DNA of 21,960 bases, from IMG/VR virus record IMGVR_UViG_3300015360_000217, positions 1-21,960 of that record. One strand, written 5' to 3'. The notes beneath the pieces are model-generated. The model was not told the DNA's origin and did not search any database. It was given only the letters and a program-made list of their open reading frames with translations. This DNA is from a virus. Position 1 is the first letter of the stretch. Every line of letters starts with the position of its first letter. Shown piece after piece: positions 7,556 to 15,763 of this stretch. A program made the translations under genes and the position numbers.

Positions 7556-8485
7556 ATGCCCTCACTTACCCTCGTCGAAGCTGCTCGGATCCAGCAAAAC
7601 CCGCTGATCCAGGGCGTTATCGAATCCATCGTGACCGTCAACACGATGTACCAATTCATGCCCTTTGACCAGATCGTGGGCAATGCGTTGCTCTACACCC
7701 GTGAAAACGCGATTGGCGGCGTGGCCCCGATCGGTATCGGCGGCGGCAGCAACAGCATTCCAGCTGCAGCCAAGACCCCGGCCACCTTCACGCCGGTTAC
7801 CACCCCGTTGAAGGCTATGATCGGCGACGCCTTGGTCGACCACTTCATCGCGACCACGATGGGCAACCAGAACGACCAGCAAGGTATTCAGATCGCCTCC
7901 AAGGCCAAGGGCTTGGGCCGTGAGTACCAACGCCAGTTCATACTGGGCGACAGTGCAGCCGACCCGCTGGAATTCGACGGGCTGGCCAAACTGATGCCGG
8001 CGTCACAAGTGATTGCGGGTGGCTCGGCTGATCTCTCGTTCGACTTCCTCGACCAACTGATTGACCTGGTGAAGGCCAAGGACGGTGCTGTCGACTTCAT
8101 GATGATGCCCGACGTCGCTCTTCGCAGGTACCGCGCCTTGCTGCGGGCTCTGGGTGGGGCCAGTGTCAACGACGTGAAGCTGATGCCTGATGGCACGCAA
8201 GTCGATACCTACCGCGGCATCCTCATGTTCCGCAATGACTGGATTCCGGCTACTGCGGGTGCCACTCGCACTACCGACATCTATGCAGGATGTCTGGACG
8301 ATGGCTCTCGCAAGGTAGGTATCGCGGGCTTGACCAGCCAAGTGCAAAGCGGCATCTTCATCTCCCACGTGGGTGAGGCCGAACTGTCGAACGACATCAT
8401 CGACCGCTTGCGCTTCTATGCCTCCATGGCCGTCTTCAGCGAGCTGGGTATCGCCAAACTGGAAACCGTCAAGGTCTTCGGTTAA
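7556..8485 (+). CDS. Major capsid protein (HK97-fold type)
   Basis: A 309-residue protein with GGAG (7546-7549) six bases before ATG 7556. It follows the scaffold, precedes the connector genes and shows codon use of a highly expressed gene (ATA almost absent for Ile), all as expected for the major head protein. The N-terminal helix (LVEAARIQQNPLIQGVIESI) resembles an N-arm. The stretch 'MYQFMPFDQIVGNALLYTRE' followed by a Gly-rich loop fits the E-loop region, and 'VDFMMMPDVALRRYRALLRA' followed by 'YRGILMFRNDWIP' fits the P-domain core of small HK97-fold capsid proteins. No protease domain is fused, which agrees with a separate scaffold. The gene has its own promoter and structured leader. 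Confidence 0.9.
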   Translation: MPSLTLVEAARIQQNPLIQGVIESIVTVNTMYQFMPFDQIVGNALLYTRENAIGGVAPIGIGGGSNSIPAAAKTPATFTPVTTPLKAMIGDALVDHFIATTMGNQNDQQGIQIASKAKGLGREYQRQFILGDSAADPLEFDGLAKLMPASQVIAGGSADLSFDFLDQLIDLVKAKDGAVDFMMMPDVALRRYRALLRALGGASVNDVKLMPDGTQVDTYRGILMFRNDWIPATAGATRTTDIYAGCLDDGSRKVGIAGLTSQVQSGIFISHVGEAELSNDIIDRLRFYASMAVFSELGIAKLETVKVFG

Positions 8486-8511
8486 CCCCTAGCCGCCGGC
8501 GAGAGTCCACT

Positions 8512-9060
8512 ATGGCGCTCGTAGTCAATACTAGTCCGTTTAATCCTGCATGTAACTCGTACGCGAGTTTAGCAGGCATGGCGGATTACGTATTGACTAG
8601 GGTGCCTAGTGCGGCTACCGTCACAGCTTGGGATGGTCTTGCGGCCGATAAAAAGGCTATGTATCTGGTCAATGCCACCCGATCCATAGACACTTATGTC
8701 GAATGGATTGGCGATAGATATAGTCGTGATCAAAGGCTAGATTGGCCACGTGTCAATGCCTTTGATGACGGCTTTCTCTTGGATCAAATCACATTTCCTC
8801 CAGAGGTGGTAGAGGCCACTTACGAAATGGCCCTCTGGATGATGGCTAATTCAGGTGAGGTCTCGGTTGATCAGTCGTCATCTTATGACGCCATAAAGAT
8901 CGGCCCTATCACCATAGACTTTAATCAGCAAGCACTGGGCAGTGCTAAGCAGTATTTCCCTGATATTGTTGCAGCCTTGATAAGGGGCTTAGGCTCCATT
9001 GGCAATCCTGAGTTACCTGGTCAGTCCACTCTGAAAATAGCCAGGTTGCAACGGGTGTAA
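8512..9060 (+). CDS. Head-tail adaptor (DnaT-like / gp6-like connector)
   Basis: A 182-residue protein; GAGAG (8501-8505) lies six bases before ATG 8512. The order of motifs matches the phage family annotated 'putative DnaT-like ssDNA-binding protein', now usually seen as a head-tail adaptor: N-terminal MALVVNTSPFNPACNSYASL, then 'MADYVLTRVPSAATVTAWDG', 'KKAMYLVNATRSIDTYVEWIG', 'DQRLDWPRVNAF', and 'FPPEVVEATYEMALWMM'. The protein should bind the portal as the first connector ring. Position directly after the capsid gene supports this. The name 'DnaT-like' should not be read as a replication function. Confidence 0.78.
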   Translation: MALVVNTSPFNPACNSYASLAGMADYVLTRVPSAATVTAWDGLAADKKAMYLVNATRSIDTYVEWIGDRYSRDQRLDWPRVNAFDDGFLLDQITFPPEVVEATYEMALWMMANSGEVSVDQSSSYDAIKIGPITIDFNQQALGSAKQYFPDIVAALIRGLGSIGNPELPGQSTLKIARLQRV

Positions 9061-9063
9061 CAC

Positions 9064-9459
9064 GTGACACTTAAGTCCACCATTCTGGCTGCCATCAAGA
9101 CAGTTGTACCTGCCTTACAAGATTTAGCCATAGTTGTAAGTTACATTGATCGTTCGGCCCCTGTTTACGTCCCAGGTAGCCAGCCTACCTACCCCGTAAA
9201 CAGCCTGAATCTGTCCATAGTAATAGTCAAATTCACTACCAAAGAGGTGGATGGGGATAGAATACAGGCCTCAGACTGGTTAGGGGTAGTGATACCTGAT
9301 ACTAGTGCAATTAATCCACCCAAATTCAATGCCAATGATCTTATTCGTGTGCCAAGTGGATTGAAGCTGGCCGCTGGTGACTATCGAATAGTCGACGATA
9401 ATAAAGTGTTGGTAGGTGACACAACAGTTCTGCATCAGTTACAGCTTAGAAAGTTATGA
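9064..9459 (+). CDS. Head-closure / neck protein (putative)
   Basis: A 131-residue protein starting at GTG 9064, three bases after the previous stop, so translation is probably coupled. It is beta-rich with a short N-terminal helix (LKSTILAAIKTVVPAL) and a C-terminal strand series (LAAGDYRIVDDNKVLVGD, then HQLQLRKL). Similar small beta-barrel head-closure proteins lie at this position in siphophage genomes, between the adaptor and the HK97 gp10-like protein. I infer the role mainly from position and secondary structure; no diagnostic motif is visible. It ends in an ATGA overlap with the next gene. Confidence 0.55.
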   Translation: MTLKSTILAAIKTVVPALQDLAIVVSYIDRSAPVYVPGSQPTYPVNSLNLSIVIVKFTTKEVDGDRIQASDWLGVVIPDTSAINPPKFNANDLIRVPSGLKLAAGDYRIVDDNKVLVGDTTVLHQLQLRKL

Positions 9460-9833
9460 TCTACGTTACTTCGATTTCGTCTGATTGGCCATCTAGAAGG
9501 CAATTAGACGAAATCGCAGAAGCGGGTTTCAAAGAGATAGCTGGTAACATTTTTCGTGCGTCAGTAAAACTGTCACCAGTATACAGCGGGGCATTCAGAG
9601 CTAGTTGGCGGATCTCATTCAATCAACCTAGAGAAGATGTGACAAAGGGTAGACCCCCACCAAATCCTATTAGAGGCGCGGCATTTAGATGGCCTAAAGG
9701 ATTTAAGCTGGGCGATATGATAGTGATATCCAACAATCAACCCTATGCCGAACTGATTGAATACGCTGGATGGTCTAATCAGGCGCCTTACGGGGTACTT
9801 AGAGTTGCAATAGCCAGTGTGACATTCAAGTGA
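9456..9833 (+). CDS. HK97 gp10-like neck / tail-completion protein
   Basis: A 125-residue protein in an ATGA overlap with the preceding gene. It shows the HK97 gp10-like signature: 'AGNIFRASVKLSPVYSGAF' followed by 'RASWRISFNQP' (the usual 'SPVdTGafRaSw'), then 'MIVISNNQPYAELIEYAG' and 'SNQAPYGVLRVAI' (the usual 'v.NnlpYA..lEyG.S.qAP.G'). Proteins of this family join the head connector to the tail or close the tail top. Neighbours on both sides are connector genes. The ending GTGA overlap with the next gene points to tight translational coupling. Confidence 0.82.
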   Translation: MIYVTSISSDWPSRRQLDEIAEAGFKEIAGNIFRASVKLSPVYSGAFRASWRISFNQPREDVTKGRPPPNPIRGAAFRWPKGFKLGDMIVISNNQPYAELIEYAGWSNQAPYGVLRVAIASVTFK

Positions 9834-10246
9834 AATATGATGCAGTTCAGCAGAGTATAGAGGAGTTCGTAAGGACGAACTGGACTGCTACGGCTATTCA
9901 ATATGACAATGTAGCCTTTAATTCGGATATTTACACTGAGTATCTACAACTCACTGTGGTTTTTGGTGAAGGCCATTCAAGGGCTGTCACCAAAGGCTGT
10001 TACCGACAAGTAGGTTTACTATTGCTTTCGGCCAGAACTAAGCCAGGAATAGGCTCTAGTAGGAAACTACAATTAGCCAGGTTGGCCGCTGAAATGGTTA
10101 TCTCTACAGTTGTACAACCAGTCCCACCTCTGGTGGCCCCATCAGTAAATCTAAAGACCCCTGATCTATTTAACGATAATCAGGAGCGTCATGGTTGGGT
10201 AATGGCTCAAGTAAGTTGCCCGTTCTACTACGATTTGGAGTACTAA
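9830..10246 (+). CDS. Tail terminator / completion protein (DUF4128-like)
   Basis: A 138-residue protein starting at GTG 9830 in a GTGA overlap. The pattern 'VQQSIEEFVRTNWTATAIQY' with 'DNVAFN' and 'EYLQLTVVFGEG', then 'GCYRQVGLLLLSARTKPGIG' and a helical 'RKLQLARLAAEMV', matches the alpha/beta tail terminator fold of DUF4128 / gpU-like proteins: an N-terminal helix, a 'P...N..F' strand, a 'G..R..G.l.v.v..p.g.G' hairpin, then a helix. Terminators cap the finished tail tube and dock it to the head. The tail tube gene follows after one base. Confidence 0.72.
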   Translation: MKYDAVQQSIEEFVRTNWTATAIQYDNVAFNSDIYTEYLQLTVVFGEGHSRAVTKGCYRQVGLLLLSARTKPGIGSSRKLQLARLAAEMVISTVVQPVPPLVAPSVNLKTPDLFNDNQERHGWVMAQVSCPFYYDLEY

Positions 10247-10247
10247 C

Positions 10248-11573
10248 ATGTCATCAGCCGATCTCGTCTCCCTGCGTTACATTGAAGAAATCACCATTGG
10301 GGTTACACCCAACAACTCTGTCAGGTCCGTAGGGACTCTCACAGCCACGGCCAACTTCGCCAATGCCGAAACTGTCACTGTGGCCGGACGGGTCTATACG
10401 TTCCAAACCACGTTGACCAACGTTAATGGCAACGTGAAAATAGCCGCCAGCCTGACCCTTTCGCTGCTCAACCTGCTGCGAACCATTAACCGCTCGGGTG
10501 GTGTCGTAGGTACGGATTACGCAGCGGCCACTGTCAAGCATGCCGCGCTTGAAGCCACAGCCTCCACTGCCACTACCCTGTCCATCAGGGCTATCTTTGG
10601 CGGTACCGCCGGCAATGCTCTAGGCACCACTGAAGCCGCCGCCAACGCCTCATTCGGTGCAGCCACCCTGACTGGCGGCTCTAATTCCAGTGTCACGGCT
10701 TGGAAGCCCCTGCGATTCACTGGTGAGTCCCTGAATTTCAACATCGAGAATACCAAGACCGCTGAAGTGAGGTCTGACCGCACCGAGACAGACCTCGTGC
10801 AGACCTCGGCGTCTGGTGGAGGCGATGTGAATGTGGAGCTGTCCTTTGCTACATTTAAGGATTGGCTCGAAGCCGTCTTGTGCGGTGCTTGGACTGGCTC
10901 GCCTACTGAGGTGATTCAGAATGGATCCATCCTCCATTCTTACACGGTTCAAAAACAGTTTCAAGACATGTCGGTGCCCCAGTTCCACACGTATCGAGGC
11001 ACGTGTGTCGAGAGTCTTAACCTCTCAATGGAAATTGGCAAGATCGTTGAGGCGTCATTTGGGCTGATGTCATTTGGCTTGGACCCTGTTACAGGTATTT
11101 CGGAAGCCCAAATAGGTGGCTCGACATTCGGAGCGGCAACCTCTACGACTCCGATGAACGCTGTCACCAACCTGCAAGATTTCAGTATCGATGGCGTGCT
11201 ATTTTCAGGGTGCATCAGCAGCCTCAAATTGCAGATCAAGAACAACCTTCGGGCCATCCAGTGCATAGGATCTTTGACACCTCGTAATATGAAGCTGGGC
11301 ACTATTGAAGTAACCGGCGACATGGAGTTCTACTTCAACGAGGGCAGTAATTATCTCAAGTTCGTTCAAGGTGTGGAATTCGATTTTGGCTTCGCACTTC
11401 AGGATAGTGCGGGCAATCGATACGGTTTCACCCTGCCTCGTTGCAAGTTCGAGACGGGTGAAGTCGTAGCTGGAGGTCGGAACACTGACGTCATGTTTAG
11501 CGCTAAGTGGCGCGCCCTCTATGACACTGATTCTGGCCTTGTTATGCAACTGTCGTCAACTGCGGCGACTTAA
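10248..11573 (+). CDS. Major tail tube protein with an inserted domain
   Basis: A 441-residue protein; GGAG (10237-10240) lies seven bases before ATG 10248. Residues 1-25 (LVSLRYIEEITIGVTP) and residues from about 150 (WKPLRFTGESLNFNIEN, then EVRSDRTETDLV and GDVNVELSF) together form the usual start of a siphophage tail tube protein ('lryv.E.t.G.tP.....W..LR.tgesL......t..S.EI.sDR'). Residues about 26-148 are an extra Thr/Ala-rich beta domain placed between the two halves of that motif (ETVTVAGRVYTFQTTLTNVN, then AGNALGTTEA and LTGG). The remainder is beta-rich as expected for a tube subunit. Abundant expression is suggested by its GC-rich codons. Confidence 0.85.
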   Translation: MSSADLVSLRYIEEITIGVTPNNSVRSVGTLTATANFANAETVTVAGRVYTFQTTLTNVNGNVKIAASLTLSLLNLLRTINRSGGVVGTDYAAATVKHAALEATASTATTLSIRAIFGGTAGNALGTTEAAANASFGAATLTGGSNSSVTAWKPLRFTGESLNFNIENTKTAEVRSDRTETDLVQTSASGGGDVNVELSFATFKDWLEAVLCGAWTGSPTEVIQNGSILHSYTVQKQFQDMSVPQFHTYRGTCVESLNLSMEIGKIVEASFGLMSFGLDPVTGISEAQIGGSTFGAATSTTPMNAVTNLQDFSIDGVLFSGCISSLKLQIKNNLRAIQCIGSLTPRNMKLGTIEVTGDMEFYFNEGSNYLKFVQGVEFDFGFALQDSAGNRYGFTLPRCKFETGEVVAGGRNTDVMFSAKWRALYDTDSGLVMQLSSTAAT

Positions 11574-11588
11574 CTAATAGAGAACCTC

Positions 11589-11975
11589 ATGTTCCATTTT
11601 GATGCTGACCTTCAATCTATCGACAACGGGGTTTGGGCCGAATGGTCTGGATCCAAGTTTCTGGTAGCCCACATATCCAACATGAAGTTTCAGAAGCTGC
11701 TGGCTCGTTTCCAGCAGCCTCACAGGAAGAAGTTGGAGGCCGGAACCCTGGACCCTCAGGTCAATCGGGACATCCTGTGCAAGGCTATGGCTGAAGGGAT
11801 TCTGCTGGACTGGGCCAATGTGACCTCGGTGTCTGGATCCACCACGTCATTCAGTTCCCAGAACGCCTTTCACGCACTGCAGCGCGATCCCGAATTCCGC
11901 GATTTCGTGGCGGAGTTCGCAGCTCAGATGGCTAACTTCCGAGCCGAGGAAGTGGAGGACATGGGAAAGCCCTGA
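11589..11975 (+). CDS. Tail assembly chaperone, short form (lambda gpG-like)
   Basis: A 128-residue protein lying between tail tube and tape measure genes, the standard position of the G chaperone in lambda-like tails. The C-terminal codons ATG GGA AAG CCC TGA contain the slippery heptamer GGGAAAG, the same heptamer used by lambda G-T. Ribosomes that do not slip end here. The N-terminal half is basic and mixed alpha/beta (FLVAHISNMKFQKLLARFQQ); the C-terminal half is helical and acidic (FRDFVAEFAAQMANFRAEEV). Such chaperones coat the tape measure protein during tail assembly and are not found in the finished virion. Confidence 0.88.
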   Translation: MFHFDADLQSIDNGVWAEWSGSKFLVAHISNMKFQKLLARFQQPHRKKLEAGTLDPQVNRDILCKAMAEGILLDWANVTSVSGSTTSFSSQNAFHALQRDPEFRDFVAEFAAQMANFRAEEVEDMGKP

Positions 11976-12307
11976 GGGCCTGGATTTCGTGGCAAGTTCA
12001 ATGGGCTCCACAGGCTGCTAAGTTACTGGAGATAGAGCAGGCCACTGGATCCACGCCTCAGGCCCTGGCTGATGAGCCTACGATGTACGGCACTTGTGTA
12101 GAGATAGTGTACGCTTACAATGTCCTTGCATCTAAACGTACGTCGGGGCTTGCGTCCAACCCTATACAGTTATCGGAGATAGAGGCTTATTTACGGATAT
12201 ACGGCCAGCCCTCCATACCTGTGGATGTGTTCATTGATTTGATAGGTATAGCAGATTTGAAATATCTGGAATTGACCAATGGCAACGAATCTCCAGGTAA
12301 ACGCTAG
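11589..12307 (+). CDS. Tail assembly chaperone, -1 frameshifted long form (gpGT-like)
   Basis: A -1 slip at GGGAAAG (11963-11969) joins residue K127 of the short form to a frame that is open from 11969 to the TAG at 12305, adding 112 residues (239 in total). The added part starts ALRAWISWQVQWAPQAAKLL, continues with an acidic helix, then 'MYGTCVEIVYAYNVLASKR' and 'LSEIEAYLRIYG'. I checked every codon between 11969 and 12083: no stop. The ORF seen from ATG 12083 alone has no ribosome binding site and is best read as the T part of this fusion. The T region overlaps the tape measure start by 29 bases. In lambda the T part recruits tail tube protein while the G part binds the tape measure. Confidence 0.88.
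11963..11969 (+). other. Programmed -1 ribosomal frameshift site GGGAAAG
   Basis: G GGA AAG is in the right phase (X XXY YYZ) for simultaneous slippage of the GGA and AAG codons into the -1 frame, and lies two codons before the zero-frame stop. Just downstream are a small hairpin GCCC-TGA-GGGC (11969-11979) and a longer-range pairing GCCTG (11978-11982) with CAGGC (12011-12015), eight bases after the site, which could stimulate slippage. Confidence 0.87.
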
Positions 12308-15152
12308 TACGCAGCAGGCTGTAGGGGCCTTCAACGCTCTAGCCAACTCGATTTCGCGTGCTCGAGGCCAGTTTAGCGGTCTTGGTGGCTCGATGGCCCA
12401 AAATACCAGTACTGCATCCAGATATGCCGGGTCTGTAACAGCCATTAATTCAGCATTCACCAATCTGACGTCCATTGCAGGTGGCGCCCTCAACGCCATT
12501 CGCAATCTAGGTGCGGGTGTCCAGCTGGTCTTTGGAGCCATAATAAAGGAGCTGGATAGACTGCAAGGCTTCAACGCTATCATGTCTGTGTCGACCACGT
12601 CCGCAGACGCCGTAGCCGCCTCGTACAACTTTCTGAGAAAAACCGCAGACCGTCTGGGCGTCCAGTTTGAATCATTGACGTCTAACTATGCCAAGTTAGT
12701 GGCCGCACTGCCTCCAGGTATAGAGGGCCTCCGTACCGCTGAGAAGGTATTCATGGGCGTGGCTATGGCGGCTCGTACCTTGCACTCCACTAGCGTGGAT
12801 ACGCAATTGATGTTTTATGCGGTAACTCAAATAGCCTCTAAGGGCATAGTGTCAATGGAAGAGCTTCGTCGCCAATTGGGTGAGAAGCTTCCAGGTGTCA
12901 TACAAATAGCCGCTAAATCCTTAAACACCTTGCCTGAAACCTTAGAGGCAGCTATTCGCAAAGGCATAGTCTCCTCTGAAAAATTCCTACCTATATTCGG
13001 TGACGGTCTGATTAGGACATTTGCGGAATCCTCAGAGAAGGCCTCCATCAGCGTGTCTGCGGCGATCGCCAGACTCACCAACGTGTGGGTAGACTTTGTA
13101 AAGCATATACTGGATTCAGGGGCCGGAGACTCCGTAGTAGGCATATTTGACGCCCTACGTGAGAAGCTTAATGATCCGTATTTGATTGAACGCTTTGCCA
13201 TACTGATTAGGCAACTGTCAGACCGATTTGCGGAGTTCATAACGAATCTCACGGCTGACGATCTGCGTAATGGGTTTGACGCGGCCTCAAAGGCCATTGA
13301 GGCTGCCGTAATCGTAATTGGCAAGCTTATTGAAGGGCTCACTTGGGTCATCAATAATTCGGCTAAAGCTGGAGCCATCATTGGGGCTTTAGGTGGAGGT
13401 GCTGTAGGCGCTTTAGCCGGCCCATATGGATTGGTATTAGGTGCTGGTGCAGGGGCCGCTGCTGGTGCCTATGCAGGTAGCGCCCTGGCTCCGACAGCCT
13501 CACAAATTCAGGATCGTGCAACTGCCAATGTGGCGGGTGAAGAGGCCCGCAGCGCTCAGAAATTAGAGCAGGAGATGCTTAAGTTCACTCAGCTCATACC
13601 TCTATTGCAGCAATTCAAGGGTATCAAGGATTCAAAAGGTTTAGACAACCTCTTCAAAGCCCAAAATCTGAACTCTAAGACCCTGTCCGATTTGAACAGA
13701 ATTCTTACAGGTAAAGAGTTCCGTACAGATGCTGAGAGAGCTCAGGGTGTAAAAGACTACGCCAAATTTGGAACCGTAGTTGGACCTCAAACCCACACTC
13801 TGGACGATGTACTTACCACAGGTCAGGGTAAGAAGAAGCCATCAGGCAAACCCCCTGAGCAAAGGTCCCTTGAAGATTCAGAGATGAGGGCCTTAGGCTT
13901 AAATACTAATACTCAGAAGGAGCTGGGTAACTATTTGACATTGCTGAAGGGTGGCAAGTTGAATATGGATCAGTACTCCCAAGCAGTTCAAAGCTTGATA
14001 GCCAAGCAGCCTTATCTGATAGCTTATCAGAAAGAGGTGAAGGATGTTCAATCTGAACTTAACAAGGCTACATCTGATCACATAACATTTATCCTCAGGC
14101 AAGTCAGTGTCAAAGAGGATCTGGCTAATCACTTGGAAGACGAATTGCGTATGGCTTCAATGAGTGGTAATGCCTTGCAATTGGAGTCCCAGGTATTAGG
14201 TGAGATAAACCGTCTTAAGGCCGTAGGCTACGAGATGACTAGTCTTGAAGTAGAAGCCTTGCGAGAGAAATTTAGGGTCATCAATGAGACTCGCAAGATC
14301 ACTAGCTTGGAGGATCAAATCAAGTCCTCTACGCTTGATAAGAACCAATCTCAAACTGACACCTTAAAGGCCTTGGGTAATCTAGAGCTCAATCAGCCTG
14401 GATTTGGCCAGGCTCAAGCCCAGGACTATCTAACCCAGCAGAACCCCTCATTGTTTCAGGGTACCCAAGAAATAATGGAGGTACAGAAGAGGGCCGCGCA
14501 AGATATGTACTCGTTTATCGATGGCTTACGACGCCAGGATTATATAAGCGAGAGCACCACCGCTCAAATGAAGCTGAGAGTTAATATAGAGAGCCAGGCC
14601 GCTCAACTATCTAATTACTCCACATTCTTCGGCAATATAGCTGTACTCCAGTTATCAGGGAGTAAGAAGCTATTCCAGCTCGGCAAGGCCGCTGCAATTT
14701 CACAGGCCTTAATAGACGGGTATGCAGCCATTCAGAAAGCTTACGCAAGTGTGCCGTATCCGTTCAATATAGCCGCGGCAGCCAGTACGGCTGTAGCCGT
14801 ATATGCCAACGTGCAGAAAATTAGATCCACTCAACAAGGGTTCATGGATGGAGGTTACACCGGAAACGGTCCACGAGGCTCCACGGCTGGGGTTGTTCAC
14901 GGCCAGGAATTCGTGGTTAACTCAAGTGCCACAGCTAAGAATAGGGCGGTTTTAGAGGCTATCAATAGAGGCGAGTCTGCATCCAGTCAAGAGGATAGTA
15001 AGGGTGGAATAGTTATACATAATTCACCTGTCTTCCATATAGATGCGCGTTCCGATCAAGCATCTATCATGCAGAATGTGCACTCTGCACTTGCCACTAA
15101 CAACGTGCAGCTAGTGGATAAACTACAAAGAGCTCGCATGCTTCCTGTTTAA
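12279..15152 (+). CDS. Tail tape measure protein
   Basis: At 957 residues this sets tail length (very roughly 0.15 nm per residue, about 140 nm if the family rule holds). ATG 12279 lies inside the end of the chaperone T frame, with no strong ribosome binding site, so coupling is likely. The region about 90-260 contains the tape-measure N-terminal signature (FESLTSNYAKLVAALP, then IASKGIVSMEELRRQLGEKL and PGVIQIAAKSLN). Residues about 364-405 are a glycine-zipper-like hydrophobic block (AGAIIGALGGGAVGALAGPY) that may insert in the host membrane. The middle is long coiled coil. The C-terminus has the common 'FMDGGYTGNGPRG...VVHGQEFVVN' segment, probably bound by tail-tip proteins. No lysozyme or peptidase domain is visible. 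Confidence 0.95.
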   Translation: MATNLQVNASTQQAVGAFNALANSISRARGQFSGLGGSMAQNTSTASRYAGSVTAINSAFTNLTSIAGGALNAIRNLGAGVQLVFGAIIKELDRLQGFNAIMSVSTTSADAVAASYNFLRKTADRLGVQFESLTSNYAKLVAALPPGIEGLRTAEKVFMGVAMAARTLHSTSVDTQLMFYAVTQIASKGIVSMEELRRQLGEKLPGVIQIAAKSLNTLPETLEAAIRKGIVSSEKFLPIFGDGLIRTFAESSEKASISVSAAIARLTNVWVDFVKHILDSGAGDSVVGIFDALREKLNDPYLIERFAILIRQLSDRFAEFITNLTADDLRNGFDAASKAIEAAVIVIGKLIEGLTWVINNSAKAGAIIGALGGGAVGALAGPYGLVLGAGAGAAAGAYAGSALAPTASQIQDRATANVAGEEARSAQKLEQEMLKFTQLIPLLQQFKGIKDSKGLDNLFKAQNLNSKTLSDLNRILTGKEFRTDAERAQGVKDYAKFGTVVGPQTHTLDDVLTTGQGKKKPSGKPPEQRSLEDSEMRALGLNTNTQKELGNYLTLLKGGKLNMDQYSQAVQSLIAKQPYLIAYQKEVKDVQSELNKATSDHITFILRQVSVKEDLANHLEDELRMASMSGNALQLESQVLGEINRLKAVGYEMTSLEVEALREKFRVINETRKITSLEDQIKSSTLDKNQSQTDTLKALGNLELNQPGFGQAQAQDYLTQQNPSLFQGTQEIMEVQKRAAQDMYSFIDGLRRQDYISESTTAQMKLRVNIESQAAQLSNYSTFFGNIAVLQLSGSKKLFQLGKAAAISQALIDGYAAIQKAYASVPYPFNIAAAASTAVAVYANVQKIRSTQQGFMDGGYTGNGPRGSTAGVVHGQEFVVNSSATAKNRAVLEAINRGESASSQEDSKGGIVIHNSPVFHIDARSDQASIMQNVHSALATNNVQLVDKLQRARMLPV

Positions 15153-15154
15153 CC

Positions 15155-15763
15155 ATGTCTATCATCCAAATACCTCCGGACTTGTTAGTACAGGAACTCA
15201 TTTGGGGTCAGCTGCGTAATGATGTGGTATCAAGGAGTATGTTCGGATCGCAGACCATACAGATTACGGAGCCTTGGTGGACAGCCAAACTCTCGTTTGG
15301 GCCTGTAAACGAGTTCTCAGCTGATGAGTTATACACTCTCGTGATGGCTCTCGAAGGTCAAAAGAATCAATTAGCCCTGTGGAATATGGCTAGGCCTGTA
15401 CCTCTGGGATCCATGAGGGGTTCGCCAGTGCTATCTGGGGCCATAGTTGAAGGCGTCACGGTGTTACCTGTTACGGGTGGCACGGCCAATAGCTCTCTTC
15501 GTGCTGGTGACATGCTTGGCATAGGCTCTGGACTTACCCAGCAAGTGTGCATGGTGCAGGCCCCTATCACACTTAATGGTTCAGGTGCGGGGTCCGTGCA
15601 AATTCTACCTGCGATACGCAATCCGTTCCCAATATCCACTGCCATAGTGTATGACAAGCCTAAGGTGCTCTTCCGTCGAGTCGATAACAAGGTGGAATGG
15701 GTTTACTCCACCATAAACGTATCTGGCTTCTCGATGGACCTAATCGAGGATCCTAGAACATGA
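15155..15763 (+). CDS. Distal tail / minor tail protein
   Basis: A 202-residue protein starting two bases after the tape measure stop, without its own clear ribosome binding site. It begins with the layout seen in distal-tail proteins after tape measures: 'IQELIW'-like segment, 'SRSMFGSQTIQITEPWWTAK' (strand, then Trp-containing strand), 'LYTLVMALEGQKNQLALWNM' and a 'LRAGDMLGIGSG' beta turn, then 'ILPAIRNPFP'. This corresponds to a ring protein that joins the tube end to the tip. In lambda the equivalent slot is gpM/gpL. It overlaps the next gene by ATGA. Confidence 0.68.
   Translation: MSIIQIPPDLLVQELIWGQLRNDVVSRSMFGSQTIQITEPWWTAKLSFGPVNEFSADELYTLVMALEGQKNQLALWNMARPVPLGSMRGSPVLSGAIVEGVTVLPVTGGTANSSLRAGDMLGIGSGLTQQVCMVQAPITLNGSGAGSVQILPAIRNPFPISTAIVYDKPKVLFRRVDNKVEWVYSTINVSGFSMDLIEDPRT

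Noticed and set aside
7461-7640. Leader ORF starting at ATG 7461 that runs into the capsid gene
   Set aside because: No Shine-Dalgarno before it, its start lies inside the predicted stem, and its frame ends out of register within the capsid gene. Probably chance.
12083-12307. Separate 74-residue gene after the short chaperone
   Set aside because: No ribosome binding site, the frame is open back to the GGGAAAG slip site, and position fits the T part of a G-T frameshift product.
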